The position numbers and the translations under genes were made by a program. The notes beneath the pieces are model-generated. The model saw only the letters and a list, made by a program, of their open reading frames with translations. It searched no databases and was not told where the DNA came from. A stretch of DNA of 64,000 nucleotides from Pseudoduganella ginsengisoli (lineage in GTDB: Bacteria > Pseudomonadota > Gammaproteobacteria > Burkholderiales > Burkholderiaceae_D), in NCBI RefSeq assembly GCF_009720865.1, contig NZ_WNLA01000006.1, positions 238,756-302,755 of the forward strand, written 5' to 3'. This document shows, in pieces, positions 37,294 through 46,710 of this stretch. Every line of letters begins with the position of its first letter. The first letter of the stretch is position 1.

Positions 37294-38856
37294 TTACATG
37301 CCGCAGCCCAGCGACTTGATGCGGTCATATGCAGCCTTCGCCTGCACCAGGCCATAGCCGGTGTAGACGTCGCGGCCGGCCGCGTTCAAGTCTTTCGCGC
37401 TCTTGGTCAGCGACGTGCGGATCTGCGAGCCCGTGCAGGTTGGGAAGTAGCTCCACACCAGCGCAGCCACAGCCGATACGTGCGGCGTTGCCATCGACGT
37501 GCCGTCATAGAAGCTGTAATTGGTTGGCTTCACGGCCACCGTTGCCGATGCACCCAGTTGCGCTTTCATTGCCGCGCCTTCGGTATCCGATGCCGTCACC
37601 GATGGAATGGTGGTCACGGTGGTGCCCAGCGTGCCGCCGAAGCCGCCAGCTGCATTGTTGTACACCACTGCGCCAACACCGCCGCTGGCCTTGCAGTTGC
37701 TGACCTTGGTAGCGAAGTCCACCGTGCCGCGCTGGATCAGGCACACTTTGCCAGCCATGGCCGTGTTGACGGTATCGCCCAGGCCGAAGTCAGCCAGTGC
37801 GCCGGTAGCGGTGGTTTTTGGCGAACCATCCATCGCGCCTGGTGCGTAGGTGCTCGCGCCCACGACCAGCGATGGCTCGGCGCCCGCGCCCATTGGCACG
37901 GTCGACAGCACGTTCACGCCAGGACCGGCGATTTCCACTTTGCTGTTGTACTGAGAGAACGAAGCCCAGGTCAGGCTTTCATCCACGGCCGCCACGCTCA
38001 TCACGCTGGCATAGCCGGCTGGGTACGATACAGCCGTGTTGCCATCGTTACCGGCAGCGGCGATCGACAGTGCGCCAGCGCTTTGCAGGCTGTCAAAGGC
38101 GCGCTGTTCAGTCTTGCTGGACGATGCGCCGCCCAGCGACATGCTGACCACATTGGCCTTGGCTGCCGCGCACTTGTTGGCAGCGGTTGCCAGCGTGGAC
38201 GAATAAGCCCAGCCATCAGCGCCGAATACTTTGACGATGTGCAGGTTCAGCTTGCGGTTCGGGTTCACGCCCACCACGCCGACGCCGCTGTTGTTGATGC
38301 CGGCGATGGTGCCTGCCACGTGGGTGCCGTGGTGGTTTTCATCGGTGTACCACCAGCCCGTGCCGCTGTCGTATTCGCCGGTCACGACGTTGCCGCTCAA
38401 ATCTTCGTGCGTGCGGTCATAGCCCGAGTCGATAATGCAGACCTTGCGGTTGCCGGTGCTGGCGTCGGACAGCTGGTCCGCCTGCACTGCCTTGATACCC
38501 CATGGCACCAGCTGGCCCAGCATGTATGGGGTGCCGGTCGATGCGGTGGTGCCGGAGAATGGCTTACGCTTCACGTCTTCTTCGACGTATTCCACGTTCG
38601 GGTTGTGCGCCAGGCCATTCAGTGCCTGGGTCGGTACTTCAATGGCCATGGCGTCCATGCCAAAGATTTCATGTTTGACGGCGCCCTTGGCTGCTTTCAC
38701 CGCAGCGTGAATGTCGGCAGCTTTGCCTGGCTTGAAGGCCACGATGACACGGGTGGTGTCGGCTGCGGCGGCATAGCCTGCAGCGCCCACGGCGGCGGCT
38801 GCACAAGCCATTTTCACTGCGAGTGCGATTTTGGAAGTACGCGAAATCCCGATCAT
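37294..38856 (-). CDS. Secreted subtilisin-like (S8) serine protease with a PA insert
   Basis: A 520-residue exported protease. The signal peptide covers about residues 1-32, and an I9-type propeptide follows (about 35-100; ALNGLAHNPNVEYVEEDV). The catalytic triad is in CIIDSGYDRTHEDL (Asp), NHHGTHVAGTIAG (His) and YDGTSMATPHVSAVAALVW (Ser). Between His and Ser a protease-associated domain is inserted (about 310-420; KVCLIQRGTVDFATKVSNCK). The end YTGYGLVQAKAAYDRIKSLG closes the catalytic domain without extra C-terminal domains. It stands alone with its own terminator and should be an extracellular protease. Confidence 0.94.
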   Translation of the reverse strand: MIGISRTSKIALAVKMACAAAAVGAAGYAAAADTTRVIVAFKPGKAADIHAAVKAAKGAVKHEIFGMDAMAIEVPTQALNGLAHNPNVEYVEEDVKRKPFSGTTASTGTPYMLGQLVPWGIKAVQADQLSDASTGNRKVCIIDSGYDRTHEDLSGNVVTGEYDSGTGWWYTDENHHGTHVAGTIAGINNSGVGVVGVNPNRKLNLHIVKVFGADGWAYSSTLATAANKCAAAKANVVSMSLGGASSSKTEQRAFDSLQSAGALSIAAAGNDGNTAVSYPAGYASVMSVAAVDESLTWASFSQYNSKVEIAGPGVNVLSTVPMGAGAEPSLVVGASTYAPGAMDGSPKTTATGALADFGLGDTVNTAMAGKVCLIQRGTVDFATKVSNCKASGGVGAVVYNNAAGGFGGTLGTTVTTIPSVTASDTEGAAMKAQLGASATVAVKPTNYSFYDGTSMATPHVSAVAALVWSYFPTCTGSQIRTSLTKSAKDLNAAGRDVYTGYGLVQAKAAYDRIKSLGCGM

Positions 38857-39066
38857 TTAACTCTCTCCAGTATTATCTTTGCGGCGTAGTACGCCCTTTT
38901 ATGTTGTGTATGCCCAGGTGGGAGGATCATCTCCGCATCCAGACAGGGGCCCAGTGTAGGTGTATGTCACGCTGGAAAACAATATGTCTGGCCGTAAATT
39001 TTTAGAAGGGTTTGTTTAACGTTGCGGGGACGCGTCAGTTCCGTTTCATTCTGAACACGGATAGAA

Positions 39067-39088
39067 AAATGTCTCAAATTAGACATTT
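39067..39088. repeat. Perfect 8-bp inverted repeat in the gap upstream of the S8 protease gene
   Basis: AAATGTCT and AGACATTT flank a 6-nt AT spacer. The site lies about 210 bp upstream of the protease start, in a 257-nt gap (38857-39113) that otherwise holds only the presumed promoter. It could be a binding site for a dimeric regulator; no owner is known. Confidence 0.45.
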
Positions 39089-39113
39089 CATTCGAGAAAA
39101 TTTCGGTAGGGTT

Positions 39114-39267
39114 TCAGGCGGCGGGAGCCCGCTCCGCATGCAATGCGGCTGACATTTGCGTGTCGTCAGTCCAGCGCATTTCGCCTTGGGAAGTCCGCCC
39201 CGCCGCCTTCATAAGGCGCCCCCAGCGCGAGTCCCAGCAGGCATCTCTGATATTTTTCCAGCGACAT
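39114..39267 (-). pseudogene. Remnant of an ADP-ribosylglycohydrolase gene
   Basis: The minus strand keeps a good ribosome-binding site (GGGAG) and the start MSLEKYQRCLLGLALG, the normal N-terminus of ADP-ribosylglycohydrolase (DraG-like) proteins. After GAPYEGG that frame runs into a stop. A neighbouring frame carries GEMRWTDDTQMS, the family magnesium-binding TDDT signature, and stops 12 residues later. An internal deletion and frameshift plus loss of the remaining ~250 residues explain this. The flanks show no mobile element. Confidence 0.8.
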
Positions 39268-39319
39268 GACGGTCTCCCTGACATGGACTTATCAGGCATC
39301 ATCCGCCAGCGTACATACG

Positions 39320-39691
39320 TTACAGCTTGCTGTTCATGCAGCCGGCGCTCGTGCATTCACGCAGGCGGTCTTGCAGGAAGCGGGAGCGCTCGATCGTGGT
39401 GTTGGCGGCGCAGTCGAGATTCACGTAAAAGCCGTTCGCTTCACGCTTCGAACAATGTTGGTTGCGCGACTCGATCCACGCCAGCTGCCCGCTTTTCAGG
39501 GCTTTCTTTCCATTGGCGTCCAGTTGGGAACTCAGCTTCTTGTAAGTTTCGTTCAACTCCTTGTCTGCTTCCTGATATACCTTGTTCAGGCAATACAGGC
39601 CGTCGAAATCATTTTTCGGGGCGTCGCAGGCAGAGTTGGCAAAGGCGGAACCGGACAGGCACATCAACAGGGAAAGAATCAGTTTTTTCAT
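39320..39691 (-). CDS. LprI-like (DUF1311) exported protein
   Basis: A 123-residue protein with a signal peptide MKKLILSLLMCLSGSAFA, cut before NSACD. The mature part has the DUF1311/LprI N-terminal pattern with paired cysteines: CDAPKNDFDGLYCLNKVYQE, AWIESRNQHCSKREA and LDCAANTTIERSRFLQDRL. Six cysteines probably form periplasmic disulfides. LprI of Mycobacterium tuberculosis inhibits lysozyme, but this family is broad and the activity here is only a guess. The start is the internal Met with the signal peptide, not one 36 nt upstream. Confidence 0.82.
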   Translation of the reverse strand: MKKLILSLLMCLSGSAFANSACDAPKNDFDGLYCLNKVYQEADKELNETYKKLSSQLDANGKKALKSGQLAWIESRNQHCSKREANGFYVNLDCAANTTIERSRFLQDRLRECTSAGCMNSKL

Positions 39692-39757
39692 AGCTTTTCT
39701 ACAGAGAGGGAAGAAGTTCGTCGTCATATTATCAAAAAATAAATATCCACAACAACT

Positions 39758-42700
39758 TCAATGAAAATCCCGGCTCCCTGTTTTCAACCGCCCCAGCAAA
39801 TGCGACAAATCCACCAGCCGCTTGGCAACCAGGTGGCACACCTTGCCTTCGCGCTGCCACACGCCATACACGCCCAGCAGCGATGCATTGAGCACTTCAC
39901 GGCGCTGCTGCTCCACCAGTGTGGGCCACACAATGACGTTGACGTTGCCGGTCTCGTCTTCAATCGTGATAAACAACACGCCCTTGGCCGTGCCCGGACG
40001 CTGGCGCACAGTGACGATACCGCAGCCCCGCGCAGGCCAGCCCTGTTCAAACGTGTTCAGCGTGGACGCCGGCAAAAACCGCTTGGCCAGCAATTGCGGC
40101 CGCAACAGCGCCAGCGGGTGCCGGTCCAGAGTCAACCCTTGTGAACGGTAGTCGTGCAGGATTTCATCGCCTTCCGATGGCGGCGCCAGTTGCGGCGTTT
40201 CTTCCTGCGGCACGGTGGGGCGTAATAAATCCTTGTCCGGCACGGCGCCTGCCGCATCCCATAGCGCTTGCCTGCGGTTGCCGGCCAACGGGCGCAATGC
40301 ATTGCCCGCTGCCAGTACCTGCAAATCATGGCGGTCCAGCCCGGCACGGCGCGCCAAATCCGCCACACTGGCAAATGGCCGCACGATGCGCGCGACCTCG
40401 ATGCGCTCCGCACTGTCGGGACGCATGCCCCGCAACAGCGACAGCCCCAGCCGCACGGCAGGCTGGCCACGCGGACCATCCACTTCTTCCAGCGACGAAT
40501 CCCAGTTGCTGCACGTGATGTCAACGGGCCGCACCACCACACCGTGACGCCTGGCATCCTGCACCAGTTGCGATGGCCCATAAAACCCCATGGGCTGGCT
40601 ATTGAGCAGCGCGCATAGAAACGCGGCGGGTTCGTGGCACTTGATCCATGAACTGAAATACGTCAGCAGCGCAAAACTGGCCGCGTGCGATTCGGGAAAA
40701 CCATATTCACCAAAGCCGCGGATCTGGTTGCAGATGGCGTCCGCAAATTCAGCGGGATACTGCCTTTCCATCATGCCGGCCTTGATTTTTCCTTCATATT
40801 TATCGATGCCGCCCTTGCGCTTCCAGGCCGCCATGGCACGCCGCAACTGGTCCGCGTCGCCCTCGCTAAAACCGGCGGCGATCATCGCCACCTGCATCAC
40901 CTGTTCCTGGAAGATCGGCACACCCAGCGTACGTTCCAGTGCAGCTTCCAGGCGGGGAGGATAATCAATCAGGCTGGGGTCCAGCCGCCGTTTTAAATAC
41001 GGATGCACCATGCCGCCCTGAATCGGCCCCGGCCGCACCAGCGCCACTTCAATCACGAGGTCGTAAAACACGCGGGGCTTTAAACGGGGCAGCATGCTCA
41101 TTTGCGCGCGCGATTCAATCTGGAATACGCCGATGGTGTCCGCTTCGCACATCATGTCGTAGGTGGCCGTGTCTTCCCGCGGAATATCCTGCAGGCGGAA
41201 CTGCGTGCCGCGCCGCTCCCCCACCATGTCCAGCGCGCGCCGCAGTGCGGACAGCATGCCCAGCGCCAGCACATCGACTTTCATCAGCCCCAGTTCTTCC
41301 AGGTCATCCTTGTCCCACTGGATGACGCTGCGGTCCGGCATGCTGGCATTTTCAATCGGCACCAGGCGCGACAACTTATCCTGCGCAATGACAAAGCCAC
41401 CCACGTGCTGCGACAAATGGCGGGGAAAGCCGAGGAACTGGTATGCCAGCGACGACCACTGGTGCGCCAGCTGCGATTCCGGGTCCAGCCCGCATTCGCC
41501 CAGCCGCGCCAGCAATTCCTGTCGGCTGTCGAACCAGTGATGCGAGCGCGCCACTTTTTCCACAATGGCCAAATCCACGCCCAGCGCCTTGCCACTGTCG
41601 CGCAGCGCGCTTTTCGGGCGGTAGCAAATCACGGTGGCCGCCAGCGCGGCGCGGTGCCTGCCATATTTCGTATAAATGTATTGAATGACTTCTTCGCGCC
41701 GCTGGTGTTCGAAGTCCACGTCGATGTCCGGCGGCTCGTTGCGCTCCCGTGAAATAAACCGCCCCACCAGCAAATTCGAATGTTCAGGGTCGACTTCCGT
41801 CACCCCCAGGCAATAACAGACAGCGGAATTCGCCGCCGAACCCCGGCCCTGGCAAAGGATGTGCTGGGAACGCGCATAGCGGACAATGTCATACACCGTG
41901 AGGAAATAAAACTCGTATTTCAATTCCGCGATGAGTTCCAGCTCTTTCTCCACCTGTTCTACCACCTTGGCGGGAATGCCGTTCGGATAGCGGCCACCGG
42001 CGCCGATATACGTTTGCTCGCGCAAATAACTCGATGGCGTATGCCCATCCGGCACCAGTTCATGCGGATATTCATAGCGCAATTCTTCCAGTGAAAACGT
42101 GCACAGGCTGGCGATGCGCAAGGTCTCATCCAGCGCGGCGCGCGGATAAATATTGGCCAGCCGCAGGCGCTGCCGCAAATGCTGTTCGCCATTTTGCGGC
42201 AAGCCATAACCGCACTCGCCCACCGGCTTGCCAAGCCGCACGGCCGTCAACGTATCGAGCAGCGGCTTGCGGGAACGCACATGCATGCGCACGTCGCCCA
42301 CCGCCACCACGGGCAAGCCATGCTGCAGCGCCACTTCGTCAATGCTGATGCGGTGGCTTTCATCAAATGCCCGCTGCAGCAAATTCAAGCCCATCCATGC
42401 ACGTTCCGGGAATTGCTCCGCCATCCACGCTGCCTGCCGGTGCAGCCGGTCGATCTCTTCCGGCATATCCACGGGATAATGCGGCAGCAAAATCGCCAGG
42501 CAATGAGGCAAACCCTGCAAATGCGCATAGGCCGGCTGCGGCGCCGCGATATCGGCCGGACGCAGCAAATACTGCCCCTTGACCACGCCACTGCGCGTGC
42601 GCGCCAGCGTGATCAATTCCGATAAATTGCCATACCCTTCCCGGTCTTGCGCCAGCACCAGCAGCGACAAGCCCGCACTGCCGTCCGCTTCCGTCAAATG

Positions 42701-42916
42701 AAAGTGCGCACCGATCAATAATTTCAACCCGGCCCGCTTCGCCACGCCATGCGCGCGCACGACCCCGGCCAGCGAACATTCATCGGTGACGGCCAACGCT
42801 TTGTACCCCAGTTGCACAGCCCGCTCCGCCAACTCTTCCGCATGGGACGCCCCCTGCAGGAACGAGAAATTCGACAGGCAGAAAAGTTCCGCGTAATCAG
42901 GTAAGTCAGTTGACAT
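39758..42916 (-). CDS. dnaE2: Error-prone DNA polymerase DnaE2 (ImuC)
   Basis: A 1052-residue C-family polymerase, a second DnaE that copies past DNA damage together with ImuA and ImuB. The N-terminal PHP domain begins at YAELFCLSNFSFLQGASHAE. The polymerase core shows GRGSAANSAVCYCLGVTEVD, catalytic aspartates in EPPDIDVDFEHQRREEVIQ, and RPGPIQGGMVHPYLKRR. A helix-hairpin-helix and an OB-fold (about 960-1040; GIVTVRQRPGTAKGVLFITI) close it. A perfect LexA box lies 14 nt before the start codon, so it is SOS-induced. In many proteobacteria dnaE2 follows imuB directly; here imuAB lies about 12 kb away on the same strand. Confidence 0.96.
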   Translation of the reverse strand: MSTDLPDYAELFCLSNFSFLQGASHAEELAERAVQLGYKALAVTDECSLAGVVRAHGVAKRAGLKLLIGAHFHLTEADGSAGLSLLVLAQDREGYGNLSELITLARTRSGVVKGQYLLRPADIAAPQPAYAHLQGLPHCLAILLPHYPVDMPEEIDRLHRQAAWMAEQFPERAWMGLNLLQRAFDESHRISIDEVALQHGLPVVAVGDVRMHVRSRKPLLDTLTAVRLGKPVGECGYGLPQNGEQHLRQRLRLANIYPRAALDETLRIASLCTFSLEELRYEYPHELVPDGHTPSSYLREQTYIGAGGRYPNGIPAKVVEQVEKELELIAELKYEFYFLTVYDIVRYARSQHILCQGRGSAANSAVCYCLGVTEVDPEHSNLLVGRFISRERNEPPDIDVDFEHQRREEVIQYIYTKYGRHRAALAATVICYRPKSALRDSGKALGVDLAIVEKVARSHHWFDSRQELLARLGECGLDPESQLAHQWSSLAYQFLGFPRHLSQHVGGFVIAQDKLSRLVPIENASMPDRSVIQWDKDDLEELGLMKVDVLALGMLSALRRALDMVGERRGTQFRLQDIPREDTATYDMMCEADTIGVFQIESRAQMSMLPRLKPRVFYDLVIEVALVRPGPIQGGMVHPYLKRRLDPSLIDYPPRLEAALERTLGVPIFQEQVMQVAMIAAGFSEGDADQLRRAMAAWKRKGGIDKYEGKIKAGMMERQYPAEFADAICNQIRGFGEYGFPESHAASFALLTYFSSWIKCHEPAAFLCALLNSQPMGFYGPSQLVQDARRHGVVVRPVDITCSNWDSSLEEVDGPRGQPAVRLGLSLLRGMRPDSAERIEVARIVRPFASVADLARRAGLDRHDLQVLAAGNALRPLAGNRRQALWDAAGAVPDKDLLRPTVPQEETPQLAPPSEGDEILHDYRSQGLTLDRHPLALLRPQLLAKRFLPASTLNTFEQGWPARGCGIVTVRQRPGTAKGVLFITIEDETGNVNVIVWPTLVEQQRREVLNASLLGVYGVWQREGKVCHLVAKRLVDLSHLLGRLKTGSRDFH

Positions 42917-42929
42917 GGCTTAAAAAAAA

Positions 42930-42949
42930 TACTGTGTTTTTATACAGTA
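42930..42949. promoter_or_regulatory. LexA box of dnaE2
   Basis: TACTGT and ACAGTA flank an 8-nt spacer, a perfect CTGT-N8-ACAG SOS box with symmetrical flanks, 14 nt upstream of the dnaE2 ATG. It lies in the 147-nt divergent region shared with the TonB-dependent receptor gene. Confidence 0.92.
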
Positions 42950-43063
42950 TTATAGCCTCTACACATCTGACTGCTGAGTAACTTATCTACGTTGTACTAC
43001 GGATGTCCTGAAAATCTTGCCTCGATTACAATCGCCGCATTTTTTTTAACTCCGGAGACGCGC

Positions 43064-45457
43064 GTGTTTGCAACCAGCACTTTACGTAAAGCAGTTCTAA
43101 TCAGCCTGTACGGGGGCGCCGCCATGGCCACCCTGCCCCCTGCCGTTTATGCGCAGACCGCCGGCGAAAGTGCTTCGCAGCCGCAAACAATCAGCATCGT
43201 CGGTTCGCGCCGCGCCACCTCGTCCGCCACCGACACCGTGGTCCCGGTCGACGTGATTCCCATGACCAAAGCTGCCGAACAGGGGGCGCAATTCGACCTG
43301 GCGCAATCGCTGACGTACGTGTCGCCTTCGTTCAACTCGACCCGCCAGACCGGTGCGGACGGCGCCGACCTGGTCGATTCCGCCGCACTGCGCGGCCTGG
43401 GTTCGGACCAGACGCTGGTGCTGGTCAATGGCAAGCGCCGCCACACGACGGCGCTGGTCAACCTGTTTGGCGCGCGCAACCGCGGCAATACGGGCACCGA
43501 CATGAATGCCATCCCGCTGCTGGCCATCAAGGATGTGCAAGTGCTGCGTGACGGTGCTGCCGCCCAATATGGTTCCGACGCGATTGCCGGTGTGATGGAC
43601 ATCGGCCTGAAGAAAAGCCTGGGCTGCGAAGCCGTGACGGGCTACAGCCAGTATTCGGAAGGCGACGGCAAGAATTACATGGCGTCCGCTTACTGCGGCG
43701 TGGCCCTGGCCGGCGGCGTGGTCGGCATCACGGGCGAATACCTGGACCGTGGCCGCTCGAACCGCGCGGATGCCGGCAATCCCCGCATCATTGGCGACAC
43801 CAAAGCGGAAAACCAGACCTTGTACGTGAACGGTGAAGTGCCGACCATCCCGGGCGGCAAATTCTATTTCACGGCCGGCGCGCAAAAGCGCGACGCGTCC
43901 AGCGCGGCATGGGCCCGTGGCGGCGTGGGCACGGACGATATTCCATCGCGTAACTCGGCAGCCATGTACCCGAACGGCTTCGTGCCGTTCATCAATGGCG
44001 ACATCGATGACCGCTATGCGATTGTCGGCCACAAGAACAAGTTCGGCGAATGGAATGCCGACTTTTCGCAGACTTATGGCTACAACCGCATGCTGTACAA
44101 CATCAGCAATACGCTCAATGCGTCGATGGCCAACGCCGACTTGATCAAGGGCGGCAAAGGCGTCAGCCCATCGTCGTTTGATGCGGGCGGTTTCTCGTTC
44201 CGCCAGTTGACGTCCAATGCCGACTTCAGCCGCTACTACGACCACGTGCTGCAAGGCTTGAACGTGGCGTTCGGCGCGGAATACCGCAGCGAACAATACA
44301 AGATCTTTGCCGGCGAACCCGGTTCGTACATCGATGCGGACGGCGTCGGCTTTGGCGGCAATGCCGGCAGCCAGGGCTTCCCGGGCTTCCAGCCGGGCGA
44401 CCGCACCGCAGCCCGCCGCCACAGCAGCGCGGAATACCTGGACCTGGAACTGGACGTGACCGACCGCGTGAAAGTGCAAGGCGCGCTGCGCCATGAACGC
44501 TACAGCGACTTCGGTTCCACCACCACCGGCAAGCTGGCCGGTTCGCTGCGCGTGACGCCGGACTTGCTGCTGCGTGCGTCCGCCAGCACGGGCTTCCGCG
44601 CCCCATCGCTGCAGCAAGTGTATTTCTCGTCGACGTTCACGGACTTCATCAGCGGCGTGCCAACCGACGTGGTGCTGGCGCCAAACGGCGGCCCGGTCGC
44701 CAATGCGGCAGGCATTCCCAAGCTGAAAGAAGAAAAATCCACCAGCTACACCTTGGGCACGACGTGGACGCCGGTTCCAGCCGTGTCGGTCACGGCTGAC
44801 CTGTACGACATCAAGATCAAGGACCGCATCGTGCTGTCCGGCCGCTTCAATGCCGGCAACTACCCATCGCTGGCAGAGCGCCTGGCCAAGCTGGGCGTGG
44901 GCGAAGCGCAATTTTTCGTCAACTCGGTCGATACGAAAACCCAGGGCCTGGATTTGACGGCGTCGCATAAAGCCACCGTGGCCGGCAACAAGCTGACCAC
45001 GTTCCTGGCCATGAACTTCAGCAAGACCGAAGTGACGGGCATCCACGCACCGGCATCGCTGAAAGGCTATGAAGACGTGCTGCTGTCCGAGCGCGAGCGC
45101 CTGTTCATCGAACAGGGCGGCCCGCGCAGCAAGGCCACCTTGGGCTTTGATTACGTCACGGGTGCGCTGGAAACCGACTTCAAGATCATTCACTTCGGCC
45201 CGCAAACCCTGGGCACGTTCAGCGGCACGGCCGCTGGGGTACCGAACGCGAAGTATGAAGCGAAGACGTCGGCGGACCTGTCCTTCACGTACTCGATCAC
45301 GAAAAATACCAAGCTGACGTTTGGCGGCGCCAACATCTTCAACGTGAAGCCGACCCGCCAGAATCCGGATGAAACGGACAACGGCTTCAAGTATGACTCC
45401 GTGCAGTTTGGCTTGAACGGTGCGTCGTACTTCGGCCGCCTGTGGGTGAAGTTCTAA
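43064..45457 (+). CDS. TonB-dependent outer membrane receptor
   Basis: A 797-residue outer-membrane transporter. A GTG start (VFATSTLRKAVLISLY) is preferred because GGAG lies 6 nt upstream. The signal peptide ends near VYAQ. The plug domain (about 45-165) shows TISIVGSRRATSSATDTVVP, ALRGLGSDQTLVLVNGKRRH and VQVLRDGAAAQYGSDAIAGV. The rest is a 22-strand barrel with the terminal FGRLWVKF, whose last Phe is the BAM signal. The substrate is unknown; no siderophore or sugar genes adjoin it. It is divergent from dnaE2, and its promoter lies close to the LexA box. Confidence 0.93.
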   Translation: MFATSTLRKAVLISLYGGAAMATLPPAVYAQTAGESASQPQTISIVGSRRATSSATDTVVPVDVIPMTKAAEQGAQFDLAQSLTYVSPSFNSTRQTGADGADLVDSAALRGLGSDQTLVLVNGKRRHTTALVNLFGARNRGNTGTDMNAIPLLAIKDVQVLRDGAAAQYGSDAIAGVMDIGLKKSLGCEAVTGYSQYSEGDGKNYMASAYCGVALAGGVVGITGEYLDRGRSNRADAGNPRIIGDTKAENQTLYVNGEVPTIPGGKFYFTAGAQKRDASSAAWARGGVGTDDIPSRNSAAMYPNGFVPFINGDIDDRYAIVGHKNKFGEWNADFSQTYGYNRMLYNISNTLNASMANADLIKGGKGVSPSSFDAGGFSFRQLTSNADFSRYYDHVLQGLNVAFGAEYRSEQYKIFAGEPGSYIDADGVGFGGNAGSQGFPGFQPGDRTAARRHSSAEYLDLELDVTDRVKVQGALRHERYSDFGSTTTGKLAGSLRVTPDLLLRASASTGFRAPSLQQVYFSSTFTDFISGVPTDVVLAPNGGPVANAAGIPKLKEEKSTSYTLGTTWTPVPAVSVTADLYDIKIKDRIVLSGRFNAGNYPSLAERLAKLGVGEAQFFVNSVDTKTQGLDLTASHKATVAGNKLTTFLAMNFSKTEVTGIHAPASLKGYEDVLLSERERLFIEQGGPRSKATLGFDYVTGALETDFKIIHFGPQTLGTFSGTAAGVPNAKYEAKTSADLSFTYSITKNTKLTFGGANIFNVKPTRQNPDETDNGFKYDSVQFGLNGASYFGRLWVKF

Positions 45458-45470
45458 AGACTGGCAAGCC

Positions 45471-45495
45471 GGGGCAGCGTATCAGTCACTGCCCC
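45471..45495. terminator. Hairpin between convergent receptor and CoaD-HD genes
   Basis: GGGGCAG and CTGCCCC flank an 11-nt loop. The right arm overlaps the end of the CoaD-HD coding sequence. No T-run is present, so termination is only likely. Confidence 0.45.
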
Positions 45496-46655
45496 AGTTG
45501 CTGCAATTCCCACGTCATATTGGCAATCGCCAGCGCATTGTATTGTTCGGCAAAGAAGGGATCGCCAAACAAGGTGCCGGCTATGGCTTTCTGGCGCAGG
45601 TACGTCAACACCTGGCCGCGCTGCACCGGATAGGTGTCGTCCGGCACGTGGCTGTATTCGTGGCGGATACCCTGCGCATAGTGGCGGTACACTTCTTCAT
45701 CCTGCCCCAGGATCGCAAGGTCCACGCTGAGCATGGTTTCCTTCAACGGGTGGCTGATGGCCGGCCCCTGGAAGTGGTCGGTGGCGCGGATCAGCGCGGC
45801 CACGCCATCCGAGAAGCCTGCCTGCTTGCCGTCGCCTAAGCCGCTGCCCAGCCACAGGCGGGCGCTGTGTTCTTCATTCGACAATTCCCCATCGGCGGCA
45901 GGACCATCGCCATGCACATAGTGCAAATCGTGGAACCAGAAGGCTGCACGCACCAGGTCGGCATCATGGCGGCTGGGGCCGACATTGGCGCTCCACGTGC
46001 GGATTTCCGCCAAGCCGTGCACCAGATGGTCGAGGTTGTGATAGTGGCGGTCCGTGCCGCCATACGCATCGCTGCCCGTAATACGCAGGAACCACGTATC
46101 GGCACGGGCCCGCACATCGACGGACGCCTGGCTATATTGCCACAAGCCATCCCACTCCTTGCGCAGCCAGCTCATGATCCACGCGTGATAAGCGGGTGGC
46201 GGCACGAATTTTTTCATGGTCCAGTTCCAGCCCACCGGTCCTTCCAGCGCTTTGACGAAACTGGAACTGACGGAACCGAGGTCCCGCGGCGGCATGACGA
46301 ACAGCGTCTTGGCGCCGCCAATCACGTCGACATTGGTTTGCTGGATCAGGTTTTCGTAATCGAAGTCCGCCGTGGTGCGAATACCGCGGATCAGGTAATC
46401 GACGCCATGCCGCTTCGCCACGCGCGCCGTGTAATCGCTTTTCACGATCATCACTTGCACATTGCTCCAGCCCCGCTCGGCGCAGCTGCGCAGCACGATA
46501 TCCTTGCGCTGTTCGGCGGAAAACTTGGGTTGCTTGGTCGAATTCTCGGACAGGAACACCACCACGTCATCCGCGATGGACCGGGCTTCGCCGATCACCC
46601 ACATGTGGCCATTGGTGATCGGGTCCAACGTACCCGAAAAGCCGATTTTTTTCAT
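45486..46655 (-). CDS. Fusion of a CoaD-like nucleotidyltransferase and an HD-domain hydrolase
   Basis: A 389-residue two-domain protein. Residues 1-160 follow phosphopantetheine adenylyltransferase (CoaD): MKKIGFSGTLDPITNGH with the TxGH nucleotide motif (14-17), YLIRGIRTTADFDYENLIQQ, and SSSFVKAL in place of the usual SSS[LF]V[KR]. Residues about 165-389 are a predicted metal-dependent HD hydrolase: RHYHNLDHL (203-211) and AAFWFHDLHYV with His242-Asp243, then NEEHSARLWLG. Both domains keep their motifs, so both may be active. CoaD joins ATP and 4'-phosphopantetheine in coenzyme A synthesis; the HD domain might cleave a nucleotide or CoA intermediate, but this is a guess. The canonical coaD is usually a separate single-domain gene. 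Confidence 0.87.
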   Translation of the reverse strand: MKKIGFSGTLDPITNGHMWVIGEARSIADDVVVFLSENSTKQPKFSAEQRKDIVLRSCAERGWSNVQVMIVKSDYTARVAKRHGVDYLIRGIRTTADFDYENLIQQTNVDVIGGAKTLFVMPPRDLGSVSSSFVKALEGPVGWNWTMKKFVPPPAYHAWIMSWLRKEWDGLWQYSQASVDVRARADTWFLRITGSDAYGGTDRHYHNLDHLVHGLAEIRTWSANVGPSRHDADLVRAAFWFHDLHYVHGDGPAADGELSNEEHSARLWLGSGLGDGKQAGFSDGVAALIRATDHFQGPAISHPLKETMLSVDLAILGQDEEVYRHYAQGIRHEYSHVPDDTYPVQRGQVLTYLRQKAIAGTLFGDPFFAEQYNALAIANMTWELQQLGQ

Positions 46656-46710
46656 GCCTGCTCCGCTGACGGTATCAAAACCGCCATTCTAGCGTGAGCA
46701 GGCCATGCTT

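Noticed and set aside
43097..45205. A 700-codon open frame on the minus strand across the TonB-dependent receptor gene
   Set aside because: It is a shadow of the high-GC receptor gene. The plus-strand frame has signal peptide, plug and barrel features; the minus frame has low-complexity Arg/Ala/His composition and no start signals.
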